In this document: positions 12,675 to 23,596 of the stretch, piece by piece
Position numbering within the stretch: position 1 is the first letter of the stretch
Layout: every line of letters begins with the position of its first letter
Assembly: GCA_964036155.1 (NCBI GenBank)
Contig: OZ038422.1
Location: forward strand, 15,089,201 to 15,153,200
Origin: Diploscapter coronatus
Lineage: Eukaryota; Nematoda; Chromadorea; Rhabditida; Rhabditidae
Direction: 5' to 3'
Length of the DNA: 64,000 nucleotides
Translations under genes and position numbers: made by a program
Notes under the pieces: model-generated
What the model was told of the DNA's origin: nothing
The model's database searches: none
Seen by the model: only the letters and a program-made list of their open reading frames with translations

Positions 12675-13854
12675 CTAATCGTCTAAATTTCCACCTTCAT
12701 CGCCCTTTCCGTGCACGTCTGGGACGTCCCCTTTATTGTCATCTAAATTCCGTTTTATTAGAAGTTTCATTTAATTAAAATACCATCATCCAAGTTTCCT
12801 CCTTCGTCGCCTTTTCCGTGCACATCTTGAACATCTCCTTTATTGTCATCTAAATTGTGGTTTTATTCAAAACGCTTTCAACTAAAATACCATCGTCCAA
12901 GTTTCCTCCTTCATCGCCTTTTCCATGCACATCTTGAACATCTCCTTTGTTGTCTCCTAAATTCTGATTTATTAAAAGTTTCGCTCATTTAAAATACCAT
13001 CGTCTAAGTTTCCTCCTTCATCGCCTTTTCCGTGCACGTCTGGAACATCTCCTTTGTTGTCTCCTAAATTCTGATTTATTAAAAGTTTCGCTCATTTAAA
13101 ATACCATCGTCTAAGTTTCCTCCTTCATCGCCTTTTCCGTGCACATCTGGAACATCTCCTTTGTTGTCATCTAGATCTTGATATAATTATGGTTTATGTT
13201 CATGAAAATACCATCGTCTAAATTTCCTCCTTCGTCGCCTTTTCCGTGCACATCTTGAACATCTCCTTTATTGTCATCTAAATTGTGGTTTTATTCAAAA
13301 CTCTTTCAACTAAAATACCATCGTCCAAGTTTCCTCCTTCATCGCCTTTTCCATGCACATCTTGAACATCTCCTTTATTGTCATCTAAATTGTGGTTTTA
13401 TTCAAAACTCTTTCAACTAAAATACCATCGTCTAAATTTCCTCCTTCGTCGCCCTTTCCGTGCACGTCTGGGACGTCCCCTTTATTGTCATCTAGATTCT
13501 AATCTATGAAAAGTTTCGCTCATTTAAAATACCATCATCCAAATTTCCACCTTCGTTGCCTTTTCCGTGCACGTCTGGGACGTCCCCTTTATTGTCATCT
13601 AGATTCTAATCTATGAAAAGTTTCGCTCATTTAAAATACCATCGTCTAAATTTCCTCCTTCGTCGCCCTTTCCGTGCACGTCTGGGACGTCTCCTTTGTT
13701 ATCATCTAAATTTTGATTTATTAGAAGTTTCATTCAACTAAAATACCATCATCCAAATTTCCACCTTCGTTGCCTTTTCCGTGCACATCTTGAACATCTC
13801 CTTTGTTGTCATCTAGATCTTGATATAATTATGGTTTATGTTCATGAAAATACC
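12675..13854 (-). repeat. Eleven-copy 107-bp tandem exon-intron repeat
   Basis: Unit of 66 exon bases plus 41 intron bases. Pairs of units share near-identical introns: the GTGGTTTTATTC type after the copies starting 12849, 13277 and 13384, the GATATAATTATGG type after 13170 and 13812, and the CTAATCTATGAAAAG type after 13491 and 13598. The block 12784-12956 closely repeats as 13212-13384. This points to recent duplications of one or two units at a time. Confidence 0.9.
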
Positions 13855-14046
13855 ATCATCTAAGTTTCCTCCTTCATCGCCCTTTCCGTGCACGTCTTGA
13901 ACATCTCCTTGGTTTCCATCATTTGGTGGTGTTCCTTAAGAATAAAATTAACTAATTTGAGCGAGGGTTTTTAAAGAACCGTCGTCATCATCTAAATTTC
14001 CACCTCCGCCTTCCTTTCCAAAAACGTCTTGAACGATTTCTGGCAT
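12675..14046 (-). CDS. Protein of 22-residue repeats from twelve tandem repeat exons
   Basis: I do not recognise the family. Thirteen exons: 13980-14046 (start), 13854-13934, 13747-13812, 13640-13705, 13533-13598, 13426-13491, 13319-13384, 13212-13277, 13105-13170, 12998-13063, 12891-12956, 12784-12849, 12675-12742 (TAG). All introns are phase 1. Ten internal exons are exactly 66 bases and eleven introns are exactly 41 bases. The product is 291 aa: MPEIVQDVFGKEGGGG..., then twelve copies of a unit reading roughly DNKGDV(P/Q)DVHGKGDEGG NLDD. It is acidic and Gly-rich, with no signal peptide or membrane segment, so it is probably intracellular and disordered. TTTGCAG lies three bases before the ATG. 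Conservation of frame in every copy argues for a real protein. Every intron also keeps a start of GTATTTT or close to it and an end in TTTAG, TCTAG, CCTAG, CTTAG or similar. Confidence 0.85.
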
Positions 14047-14308
14047 CTTCTGCAAATTTTTTGATATCCCTATATTAGTTGAAGTATAGTTTATTTTGAT
14101 CCAGGCGTTCCAAATGACTTAAAATGTAATAAATTATTAGCGATAGACCGATAAGTTGAAATTTATTCTAACGATTTCAATAAATTATTATAATTTCCAA
14201 ACGATTTAAAAATTCTTTTCGAACTCATTTAAAAGTAAACCAAAGTGAGTCAAGCGCTCATCCTAGGCACCTACTACTCAACCACTATCGATATCCAAAT
14301 TCCAAACA

Positions 14309-14395
14309 GAGGTGGAACCCAAATAAAATTACTGTGACAGTAATTTTTTCTACTTTATTGTTATCGTCATTTTTATTTGGGTATCACCCCAGCTC
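14309..14395. repeat. Interrupted relative of the 7120-7176 palindrome
   Basis: It begins GAGGTGGAACCCAAATAAAA and has a perfect inner palindrome around ACTGTGACAGT. A 25-30 base insertion-like segment follows, then TTTTTATTTGGGTATCACCCC. The ends match the arms at 7120-7176 with substitutions. Confidence 0.6.
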
Positions 14396-14809
14396 TTCCT
14401 TCCTCCACTCTCTGCATGCGATCTTTTCGGGGACAATTAAAGTAAGAAATTTGAGGAAAAGTGCAAAATCCGAGATTCTTACAGGAATAAATTAAGAAAA
14501 TGTCGTATACTGGGTATAGAACTTCATTCCCACTCATAAACAAAGTAGAAAGAGATAAATAGAAGATCGATGAAAGTAACGAATCGACTGAGAGTGCAGC
14601 TTTCACTTATTTTCGAGGCTCAATTGTTTTTTTATCCCCCTACATTTTACACTGCAAACCTCGGATCCTGTGAGGCAGTTGAAGCCTTTTTGATGAACTC
14701 TGTTCCAATGATGTGTTCAACTTTTCGAACGGCAAATGTTAATTTCGATTTTGTTCTATAAACACATATGAAGAATTTCAGTAAAAATGGGAAAAAAATT
14801 ACAGGAAGG

Positions 14810-14940
14810 GATCCGCAAAGCAAAATTTTTATTAGAAAATAGATACATAGGGGAGTCTAAAACAAGTTTTCAGCGGAACGTTTTGACCTGAGGGGAATCC
14901 GCACATGGGGTCTCGCTTAAGCCTTGCTCAGACCTGTTAA
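14810..14940. repeat. Dispersed element, copy B
   Basis: Same order of motifs as 11575-11735: GATCCGCAAAGCAAAATTTTT, ACATAGGGGAGT, AACAAG.TTT, then GACCTGAGGGGAATC and CGCTTAAGCCTTGCTCAGACCTGTT. Boundaries are approximate. Confidence 0.55.
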
Positions 14941-15624
14941 CAACACTATTTACTTTTCCGAGAAAAAAACAGATATGCTCATCGATAGCAAACGAAAAGC
15001 ATTCTGAAAATGCTTATCTGCATCTTTATATTAGATGTTTTTTTTCATTAAAAAAACTTTTCAATGTTGCATATAGGATGATGATTAATTCATACTATTA
15101 AAATAGATCGTCTACTGTAATGTTTCATATCAATCCTAGCTATATTTTCTTCAAATATGTGTGTGCAAATTTCATCAAATATTTTATTCAGATATGAAAT
15201 ACATGGAAAAGGATGTAATTTTTATCATGCACTGAAACAGACTTTTCACTTACACATTCTTTGAAAAATGAAAATAATTACGAACATACATAAAATATAG
15301 TTGAGGAAGTCACTTGATGAGGATAATTATCAAAAATATAAAGTGGTGAAAAATCGTTACACTATATTAGAGATTTCTCCTATTATTGTATTCAATCTGA
15401 ATGTCGGGGCTTTTGTAGGTGGTGATCACCGGAATCGCCGTCGGGCTCTGTAGTTATAGACGCTAGAGATAAAAAAACTAATAAAAATCATTGCATATTT
15501 TCAAAGACATGCAAATTTACGTGAAAATTCGTGTGAATCCTCATTTATATATGCAAGATTTGAGCTCGGCTTTGCAAAAGTGGAATGTTTAACGGTAACG
15601 CCGGAGCGTGAACGACAAAGTCGG

Positions 15625-15770
15625 AACAGCCTGGAAAAGTAGCTGCGGTAGTTGCGTAGTTACAAGTGAAATAGTGTGGGATGAGAATCTCTGCCCTATC
15701 AAATCCTAGCCTATTTCGCTTGCAAGTTGCAACTACGCAATCACTTTTCCGGATTGCCCAAAATCGAAGC
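15625..15770. repeat. Imperfect fold-back
   Basis: The left arm includes GGAAAAGTAGCTGCGGTAGT TGCGTAGTTACAAGTGAAATAG. The right arm includes CTATTTCGCTTGCAAGTTGC AACTACGCAATCACTTTTCC. The arms pair with mismatches. It resembles a short non-autonomous element; no coding potential. Confidence 0.6.
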
Positions 15771-16842
15771 GAGATTTTGTACAGGAGAGACTTAGTTTGT
15801 TTTGAAGGACAAAATCACTAAAATTCGAGGTTTTAGCCGAGACATGACCGAAAACTGCCTTGGGAAGGTTCAAGGCCGACTCCAACTTTGGTGCACTTTT
15901 ATTTGGATACAATTTCTTTCGCATAAATGCGCATGTCTTTGAATATATTGATAAAACAAAATTCCTGCGAATGCCATAAATATCACTGAACTATTTTAAA
16001 TTTGTTGCTGTAAGTGTTTTTGACCAGCTGATCTCACGAGTATTGATTCTAGTCGAATTTCTACGGTATTTATAGTTCTCGCAGAAAATTTCGAATTTGT
16101 GATACTAACACCGATCATAATCATTATAGTGGAAAATTGAATTTATAATTTTCACGTGAAAATGATATATTTTGGAGCGGAAAATGTTCTGCAGGAGTTT
16201 GGGTGTCGAAAAATGCTATTGAGTTATTTATCTATGCACACAACCTATCGATATGAGTTCGTAGAATTTAGATTTTTGGACTTGGAGTGGTGAATTTTTG
16301 AGGCATGTTCTTCTCTAAAATAGATATTTAGAGAAAATTTTGCTGGTCACACACAAATTTCAAAAGTTGTCTTAATAAAGACAAGAAAAGCAAAAGTTTT
16401 GCTATAATGATTTTGCGCAAAAGTAAGCGGATCAGAAATATATTACTAGATGGAAGCATATGCCAGCGTGATCAGTGTCAGTATCACGTAATAAAAAGAT
16501 CATTATTTCAACATACCGTACTCCCAGTTCTGAACGACTCAAATTTCGCTCTAAAATTGATGATTTATAATGTAGGATTTAGACAATGAATGCAGTTATC
16601 AAGCAACCATGAAATTTCTTATATCAAACTTTTTAATATAAAAGTTTTCTCGAATCAGACTAAATTTTTGCTCATGTGTTGTGACAATCAACTGTTGGAA
16701 GATTGCCGAATTTAAATCTAGTCTGATCACGAGTTGTGATCAACCCAGAAACAGTGATGAGTGACAAGTGCATTTTGATATTTCACTGCATTTGGAGAGT
16801 ATAATATTGGTCATTCAATGAATTTACACAAGTGACTTTAGC

Positions 16843-18818
16843 TCACATGTATTCTTTGGCGAAATTTTCCAAAGCCAGTCCATAATCCATGCTTTTGAGG
16901 GATGCTTTTTGCGTCAAGAAGACCTGTTTGAGTTCGTTACTGGTCAGCGGACCTCTGTCGTTTCTCGCAACATGGAAGTTCTTCGATTCTGTCGCATACT
17001 AAATCATAACATCAGTTGTCGCATAATTTTGTTAAAGCTTAAATGATTCAAAATACCGCAACAATGAAGTCCTTTTTGCAACTATTGTCGAGACTCCACT
17101 TACTCATCAGAGCTGGCGTCATCTTGTCAAGGCTCTAAATATTCGAGTAGTTAGTGAGTTTATTGTATCCGTCCGGCAAATTGATAGATGAAAAGTTTTT
17201 GCCAAATTTGAATCCGCGAAAAAATAGCTTGAACATATGCACGATAACAGTCAAGATGCGTTAAATCGTTGCCATCACCATTAAACTCTTCGTCTTTTTT
17301 CGGTTGTTTGCTGCCTATTCGGCAAGCAATCAACAAAGTGAGAGGATAAACAACGACAGCGAGTAAGGGGAAACTCGATAATTTCAGAATTTCATCCGAA
17401 ATGTGTGCGCGTTCAAGCAATTTTTGCGCGGATTCAAATTTGCCCAATTTTTCAACTATCAATTTGTTGAACAACTACAATATAAGTTCTTAGATTTTTA
17501 CTAACTGAATTCTCATCTATGGCTGAAATATGCGTGGTCAAAATGAGCCTCAATATTCGAATGTAATCGATTAAAAAGTGAACAGAATGAACATCGGCCG
17601 ATACGGATCGATTAATAGTATCGTGTTTGGCGATAGAATTCGGCGTTTAGGGCGGATCGCTCCAATGCGAAATAAGGACTCTTCCCTTTACTTTGCTTCC
17701 AAATAGCAGGAAAAGAGGAATAACACTCATTTCTCGTTGGAGCGCGCACGTTTTTTCCATCACCGAACTCTATCGGCGAGAGCGATAATAAATTATTTAA
17801 TTCAAATATATCATGATCTATTCATCGTGACCAATTTCTGAAAGAAGTGTAAACGTCCTACTAAAATGCCGAATTTTGAAGCTACACTTTTAATTGGATT
17901 GGGTCGACAAAAATTGGAAAAGTTGATTTGGCTACTAATTAATGAGTATACGCTACGCAAATTTTTGGATGAAAAACTACGCAACCGTGGTGCTCTTGAT
18001 CTTCTTGAAGATGATAACGATTGGAGTGACTCCCTTAGCAGCGCACAAGTCCGATTGGCCGTCCTGAAAGCCCATCGATATCTCAGTGATTTAAGCCGAA
18101 AATAGGCTAGTTAAGTTAAACAGCTTTTCAATACTGATCGTTCGAATTTCCACATAAAAACTACTTCTTTAATTTCTATGAAATAATTCTTAGTATAGTT
18201 GCCAATTTATTCGAATTCCTACCTGTCGAGTTCGCATTTCAATTTGTCTCAGCTGATTGTTCACACCGACTCTTTGCTCCTTCGACAGAATGCTATCGGG
18301 ATCGCAGATGAAGGACGGGCCCTGAAGCCTCACATTTTCACACACACTATTTTCAATAATTATTTTGAATATAAAAATAAGTGTCAGAATCCACGAACAA
18401 TCTTCAGCTTTTCCACTAGCGAAATGGAAAACTTCAAAGGCGTTTCTTCTTGTTGTATGAATCTGAGTACTTATTCTGTTCAATTTTTCCTTCAAATTTA
18501 TTCCACAATGAATTTGATCGGCCCCCTGTATTTACATACGACTCTGCGTTTCCTACACTCCCTGGTCAATCCAACCGTATGTGTATGTACTCCACATGCA
18601 AATACAGGGGGCCAATTTGATCCTCTTTTAGCAAATTAACTCGATTTATCTTGCATTTCAAAAGTCGAAATCGTTTTTTTTTTGAATCGAGGTAAATTAT
18701 TTATAAATGGTAAATTAAATACATCCATTCCGCATCTGCTGTACTCAGTGACTGGGTTAGGCATGCTGTTTTCGTCCCACTCATCTGGCACATATGGTGG
18801 AGTGGTGGTGACTTCGCC
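16843..18818 (-). CDS. TPM-domain protein, MOLO-1-like (copy A, 5' end not found)
   Basis: Extracellular TPM-domain protein of the family of C. elegans MOLO-1, a modulator of levamisole-type acetylcholine receptors; the role here is inferred. Exons: 18723-18818, 18223-18321, 17986-18063, 17057-17134, 16843-16998, giving 168 aa plus a missing N-terminus. Signs: YSRCGMD, then FICDPDSILSKEQR and QLRQIEMRTRQ, the TPM strand CAAKGVTPIVIIF, KWSLDNSCKKDF, and the terminal exon YATESKNFHVARNDRGPLTS. Exon lengths equal those of copy B for exons 2, 4 and 5. The first exon seen begins at a splice acceptor (ATATAG) after an in-frame stop, so a signal-peptide exon must lie upstream or has been lost. A fold-back element sits just upstream (18845-18990). 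The intron 17135-17985 is much longer than in copy B and contains a 104-codon ORF. Confidence 0.82.
18521..18613. repeat. Fold-back element in intron of copy A
   Basis: Terminal inverted repeats of about 16 bases: GCCCCCTGTATTTACAT at the left and ATGCAAATACAGGGGGC at the right. They flank about 60 bases of unrelated sequence, so this resembles a small MITE. Confidence 0.7.
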
Positions 18819-20296
18819 CTATATTTGGTGAATTTACGGAGTTTCCCGTATTTGTCAACGACTGATCGACATCAACGGTTATAATTTTCAATGGATAGGC
18901 AGCTAAGGAATGTAGAAAAGGAGAGAAATGGAACAAAAGCCGTAAAAAATGAGACACCTTTGACGTTGATCATCCGTTGACAAATACAGGGGCAATATTG
19001 GTCGCGGTAAAAGTCATTACAGCGAGATGATTTGGTTTATCCGACACAACCTGATAAACTAGATGAAAATTTAGATAAAGCCTTGTAATTTTTCACGGTA
19101 ATAATCCGTCGATCATCAGAACTTGCAATCATAAATTCGAGTTGGCCTCTGAATCCTAACGTTTGCCAAATCATCCTGTTGCAATGATTTTGATCGCATC
19201 TTATAGTTAAAAATTAAAATAACATCATTTTCAAACATTTTGCAATTTTTAAGATCGATTAAGCCTTATATTCATAGAAGACCAAGTCGGGATTATGAAA
19301 TCGTTATGTTAAAAGTATGATTTGTGTTAGAATAATTAGAAATTTTTAGGGCTCGTTAACCTAGAATTGTTGAACCAATTTACGGATATTTGGAAATTTC
19401 GCGACTTCGCTCTTCGCAACTTTACGAATAACATGTAAGGTTAGAAGTGTAAGATAAATTATAGGCAAATGCTCTTCTCATTTTGCATACTGTTACTCTA
19501 GTTGCGAAGTAGCGAAATTAACAAGCTACCCAGTTTACAGTCTTGTTGACATTGACACTGATAATTAGACACTTCAACTATTTCCTTTCTAGATCAATAA
19601 TCGCTTCAGCTATTTAATTCCATTCACTTTGTGCATAACTATTTTGAAAACATTCTATGTGAAAAGCGGATTATCTAAAATCGTTTATCTAAATCAAATT
19701 TGGCATAACAACAGCGAGAAATTACAAATGCAGTTAAGATTAAAAAAAATTTGCCAGTTATTATTTTCGAAAGTTCTCACAAAGACTTATCATTAATAGA
19801 ATCGATAGGAAGCTGAACCAATTTAAAAGTTCGCAATTTGAACTTAATAAAGCACATATTTTTCTAATAAATAGATAAAAGAAAGGCAGATACATTTCAA
19901 TTGATAGATGAAAGCTTGTGTAATAGAAAAGTCATTCCAAATTTCCAACAAACTTGTTGGTAGTAAGTCCGTGAGAGTTTGTTGGTACACTGCATATGAT
20001 CATTATTAAACTTTTACTATGCTTTATAAACTAGAGTTTTGTTTTAGACAAATGCGAGTGTCAACAAAGTCAGTGTCAATGTCACATATAGAGAAGGTCT
20101 ACTAGTAAAGTCATAATAGTATGGGGTATTAGTAGTTTTGACCACGCCTACCGAATGACCGCGCATCGATTCGAACTTCGAGCTAAATTAATTCAATCAT
20201 TATCAGCAATCAATAAATTAAGCACCGTAAAATCTAATATAGAAATCCCCCTAAATTAGAACCCCTCTCTCTATAATAGAAGCACAACTCAATAGC
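18819..20296. other. Spacer between the two TPM-domain genes
   Basis: About 1.5 kb. Besides the fold-back at 18845-18990 I see only A+T-rich sequence. A signal-peptide exon for copy A was searched for on the minus strand and not found. Confidence 0.45.
18845..18990. repeat. Fold-back element upstream of copy A
   Basis: The left arm CCCGTATTTG TCAACGACTG (18845 on) and the right arm, ending near 18990 in CGTTGACAAATACAGGGGC, pair over about 30 bases with mismatches. The ends resemble the element at 18521-18613 (CCCCTGTATTT), so both may belong to one family. Confidence 0.65.
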
Positions 20297-21995
20297 TCAC
20301 ATGTACTGTCTGGCGAAGCCCTCCAAAGCTGGTCCGTATTGTCTGTTCTTGAGGAGAGTTTTTTGCGACAAGAAGACCTGTTTGAGTTCGTCACTGGTCA
20401 GCGGACCTCTGTCGTTTCTCGCAACATGGTAGTCCCTCGATTCTGTCGCATACTAAATCATTTTGCGATTTTTAATCGCCATTAAGATACTCTTCTTAGT
20501 AAATTTGTCGGGTGAACATAAAGTTGTACTACAAATCGAAATTTTCAAAGCGCCATTTTCAATTTCGCTAAATCACTTGAGGACCCTATACATATGATTA
20601 TAAGGCATTGAAAACTTCGAAAAGTCCAAGCTTAAAGAGTTATCTTTGGCAATTTACCCCAATAATGAAGTCCTTCTTGCAGGTGTTATCGAGGTTCCAC
20701 TTGTCTCGCAGTGCAGGGATCATGTCATGAATGCTCTAAAGATTACATTAGATTATATGGTTTTTAAGCGTTGGGACTTGGAAAGCAGTTCTCATTAAAG
20801 AAAAGCTTAAATAGTATGATATTTTCGATTTTTGCAGTCTATGGTTCATTTAGCAGCTTGTGACACATCAAGTCTGGTACTTTATTGTGAATGTGTATAA
20901 AACATGCTTACACCCCTGGCACGTCGTACGAGCACGATGACGGGAGTGACTCCTTTCGCAGTGCACATATCAGAATTGCCGTCCTAAATACAAAAGAAAC
21001 AGTTGTATTTCGTTATATAAATAATTCTGGTGAACCAGAAATTAATACTGCGTTTCTGTCGATTTCAATTTAACCACTCTTAGTTCTACCATAGATTTTA
21101 TTAGCTTTTTCAATCTCAAGGAAACTTTTCAAGAGCACATTGCAACTAGCGTCGAGTGGATAAAATATTGATAATATATTTCGGTAATTATTTATGCCAA
21201 TATTGGACTAATATTGATCTTTAATTTGATGAAGATCGTATTCACATAATTTGAGAATTATAATTCCTTCTAAAGTCATTACCTGACGTGTTCTCATTTC
21301 GATCTGCCTCAGTTGGTTGTTCACATTGTTCCTCTCCTCTTTTGTCAGAACACCGTCGGGATCGCAGATATAAGAAGAACTCTGGGATACACATATTTAT
21401 AAAGGTCGACAATATGCAAAGAAATTGCAATATGTAAATGAAATAAATTCATTGCCTTCAACTAAGGATTATTACTCCCATGATAAGATGAGAATGAAGC
21501 TACGATAAACATGGACTGCCATAATTTTGATTGAATGGCATCCTTGAATTTATGTTTGAACAATAAGACAAATTCATTGTAAGTGGCGAATTTTAGCTGG
21601 TACTCAAACTTGTCGCGTAATACGCCAATCTGGGTACCCCAGCTCATTTGTTGGTGAATTCTATTCTTACAAATAATTTGTCGTAAATATCAGAGGCGTG
21701 CAGAATGATTTTGGTGAAGGATTTTCTCTCCATTTCTGCTTCACGCGCTCCTTCTCACTTTCTCCCCTTTTCCCATTTCTCTACATTCCGAAATTTTCGA
21801 AACGGAACGGAATGCAGAGAAAATCTCTCACCGGAATTATTCAGTACATTCTTGATAAATACTCACATCCATTCCGCATCTACCGTATGCTGTAATTGGA
21901 TTAGGATAATTGTACGCATCCCACTCCGTCGCATAGCAATAGGAGACCAGGGCAATTGCAACCAGCGAAAGCGATATGGAAAAAGATGTCATCAT
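20297..21995 (-). CDS. Secreted TPM-domain protein, MOLO-1-like (copy B)
   Basis: Complete paralogue of copy A. Exons: 21867-21995, 21283-21381, 20912-20983, 20658-20735, 20297-20452, all phase 0, giving 177 aa. Signal peptide MMTSFSISLSLVAIALVSYC. Then YGRCGMD, YICDPDGVLTKEER, QLRQIEMRTRQ, CTAKGVTPVIVLV, KWNLDNTCKKDF and the terminal YATESRDYHVARNDRGPLTS. No C-terminal membrane segment is seen, so the protein should be secreted, unlike single-pass MOLO-1 as I understand it. TTTCAG lies two bases before the first ATG; a second ATG follows directly. The terminal exon is nearly identical over its first 85 bases to that of copy A, while the earlier exons are more diverged. Confidence 0.9.
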
Positions 21996-23419
21996 ACCTG
22001 AAATATATCATGAAAATGAAAAAAACGCATTTTCAAAGATTATTTAAGACTAGGAAATAATGAGAAGGCATTGAAAATTTCATTTATAGATACTGATCAT
22101 GGATATCTAGGACAGATATATGAAAATATGCAAGAATCTCATGTTCGATAAGATACAAGGTATTAAAGATAGGAGAACCCTATCGGAACAGAACAGGAAT
22201 ACATTAAGAATATTTTGGAGTCATGTGATTTGCTGATCATGTCAGGAACACTGAATCTGCTAAAGTTTGAAGTAGCTTCTTCAACCCAATCGGATGAAGA
22301 ATTTGACAATGAATAATGTCCGCTCGATCCACAGAACAACAAACTTTTATTATCGAGACAGACTTCTAACAAGTGATGGATTCAGTGCTCAATTCTTACT
22401 TTTTTATGTTTTGCAGGTATCGGATGTATCACTCACTTGAGGGCAGAAAAAAACGCTTATGGGTTTGAGCAGATAAATGATGACCTTAGGATATCTGCCC
22501 GACGAGTCTGACAAACAAGCGTTTTAAAGTCGAGCTGTTTCAATGGTCCGAGCATTTGTGCAGGCTAAAGTGCTGATATCGAACGGATGCTCAAATAACA
22601 GATGAAACTCAAAGGGGTTTTGTTATGTTTCAAGAAGTTTAAAATTTCTCTTCTAACTTCTCATCCATATGTAAGGGTTGAATAATCTACTAGGTTGGGA
22701 ATAATTTCTGAAACACTTACTACTTTTTCGAAAAATTCTTTATAATTTCAACCAAGATTAACCCAAATGGGATAGGACCCAATCATAGTGACTCACTGTC
22801 TAGCCTCCGCTAATAACCACATTCCTGGTTCTGATTCTGCAGCTATGGAAGAAATATAGACAGATCAAAATGGTATACCCAGGGCTGTCGAAAGTGGAAA
22901 GATTTTTGAACTCCATTTAGAGTGAAACTCCGACGGTCCTGGCATCGCTATTCTCAGAAAATACATCATACAGCTTTTTTACTATAAAAGCAAAAATGTT
23001 TTAATTTCAAAGCTCACAGCCTGCGCTCGGCACAGACCACTAGTCCTGTGTGGCTAGGATAGGCCAATTGCCTCATTACAGACGGAGAGTAGCCGACTCC
23101 GCCTAGTGGGAACAAGACTAGGAGATTTTGTTTATTTCAGTAAATTCTTGCTTACTATTTTTATTAATTGCCTGTGAGGTAAAGTGAAAATTGTCCAGAT
23201 AAAAATTTAGATACTAAATTTTAGAGGCTATGTTCTGTTGACTAATTTTCATGAATTCGGAAAGGCCTTCAATTGCAAAAAAAGGGTTCAAAAATGAATC
23301 CTAAGGAAAAGTGCTCGATTTGGTAATAGATTGATGGAGAACAGCGGCATTGATAAAAAACCTGAAAGATCATTTGAGTTTGAGAGATTTAAAGAAAGGT
23401 CTCCAAAAGCTCGAATAAA
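21996..23419. other. Intergenic
   Basis: About 1.4 kb, mostly A+T-rich, with no supported gene. A less A+T-rich patch at 23010-23130 contains CTAGTCCTGTGTGGCTAGG and CCGCCTAGTGGGAACAAGAC; it could be a repeat fragment. Small inverted motifs near 22450-22530 (AAACGCTT/AAGCGTTTT) were noticed. Confidence 0.4.
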
Positions 23420-23596
23420 ATGCCTAATTCAAAAGTAAATGGCACGTGTAATTACTTTAGTTACAACTTTTTACAGACCTGCAGCGGTAATGATTATAAT
23501 CCACCATGCGGATGGCATCCCCATTGGCTTTTTAAGTGCCTGAAAGAGGATGAAATGGATGCTTGTAGATTAGCTTGGTCTTTCACTATATTCTGA
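23420..23596 (+). CDS. Possible small Cys-rich peptide or exon (58 codons)
   Basis: Open frame from ATG 23420 to TGA 23594-23596, with five cysteines at residues 10, 21, 30, 40 and 49 and motifs such as NDYNPPCGWHPHWLFKC and CLKEDEMDAC. Its composition (Trp, Cys, His, Pro) is unlike the surrounding A+T-rich DNA, which suggests selection. TTTTTACAG at 23468-23476 could also be a splice acceptor, making this a last exon with the coding part starting at TCSGNDY. No signal peptide exon was found upstream, and I do not recognise the family. Confidence 0.35.
   Translation: MPNSKVNGTCNYFSYNFLQTCSGNDYNPPCGWHPHWLFKCLKEDEMDACRLAWSFTIF

Larger units (their letters stand above)
14047..16842. other. Intergenic with several fold-back elements
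   Basis: About 2.8 kb without a gene that I can support. It contains a diverged palindrome (14309-14395), a dispersed-element copy (14810-14940) and an imperfect fold-back (15625-15770). The ORFs at 14570, 15733 and 16407 lack splice or family support. Confidence 0.5.

Noticed and set aside
12675..13934. CRISPR-like pattern of regularly spaced repeats
   Set aside because: The 41-base spacers are not unique; they are introns with GTATTTT starts and TTTAG-type ends, and the repeats are in-frame exons of a nematode gene.
17866..18105. 79-codon plus-strand ORF starting MPNFEATLL
   Set aside because: Its right half is antisense to a TPM-domain exon on the minus strand, and it lacks splice sites or family similarity.
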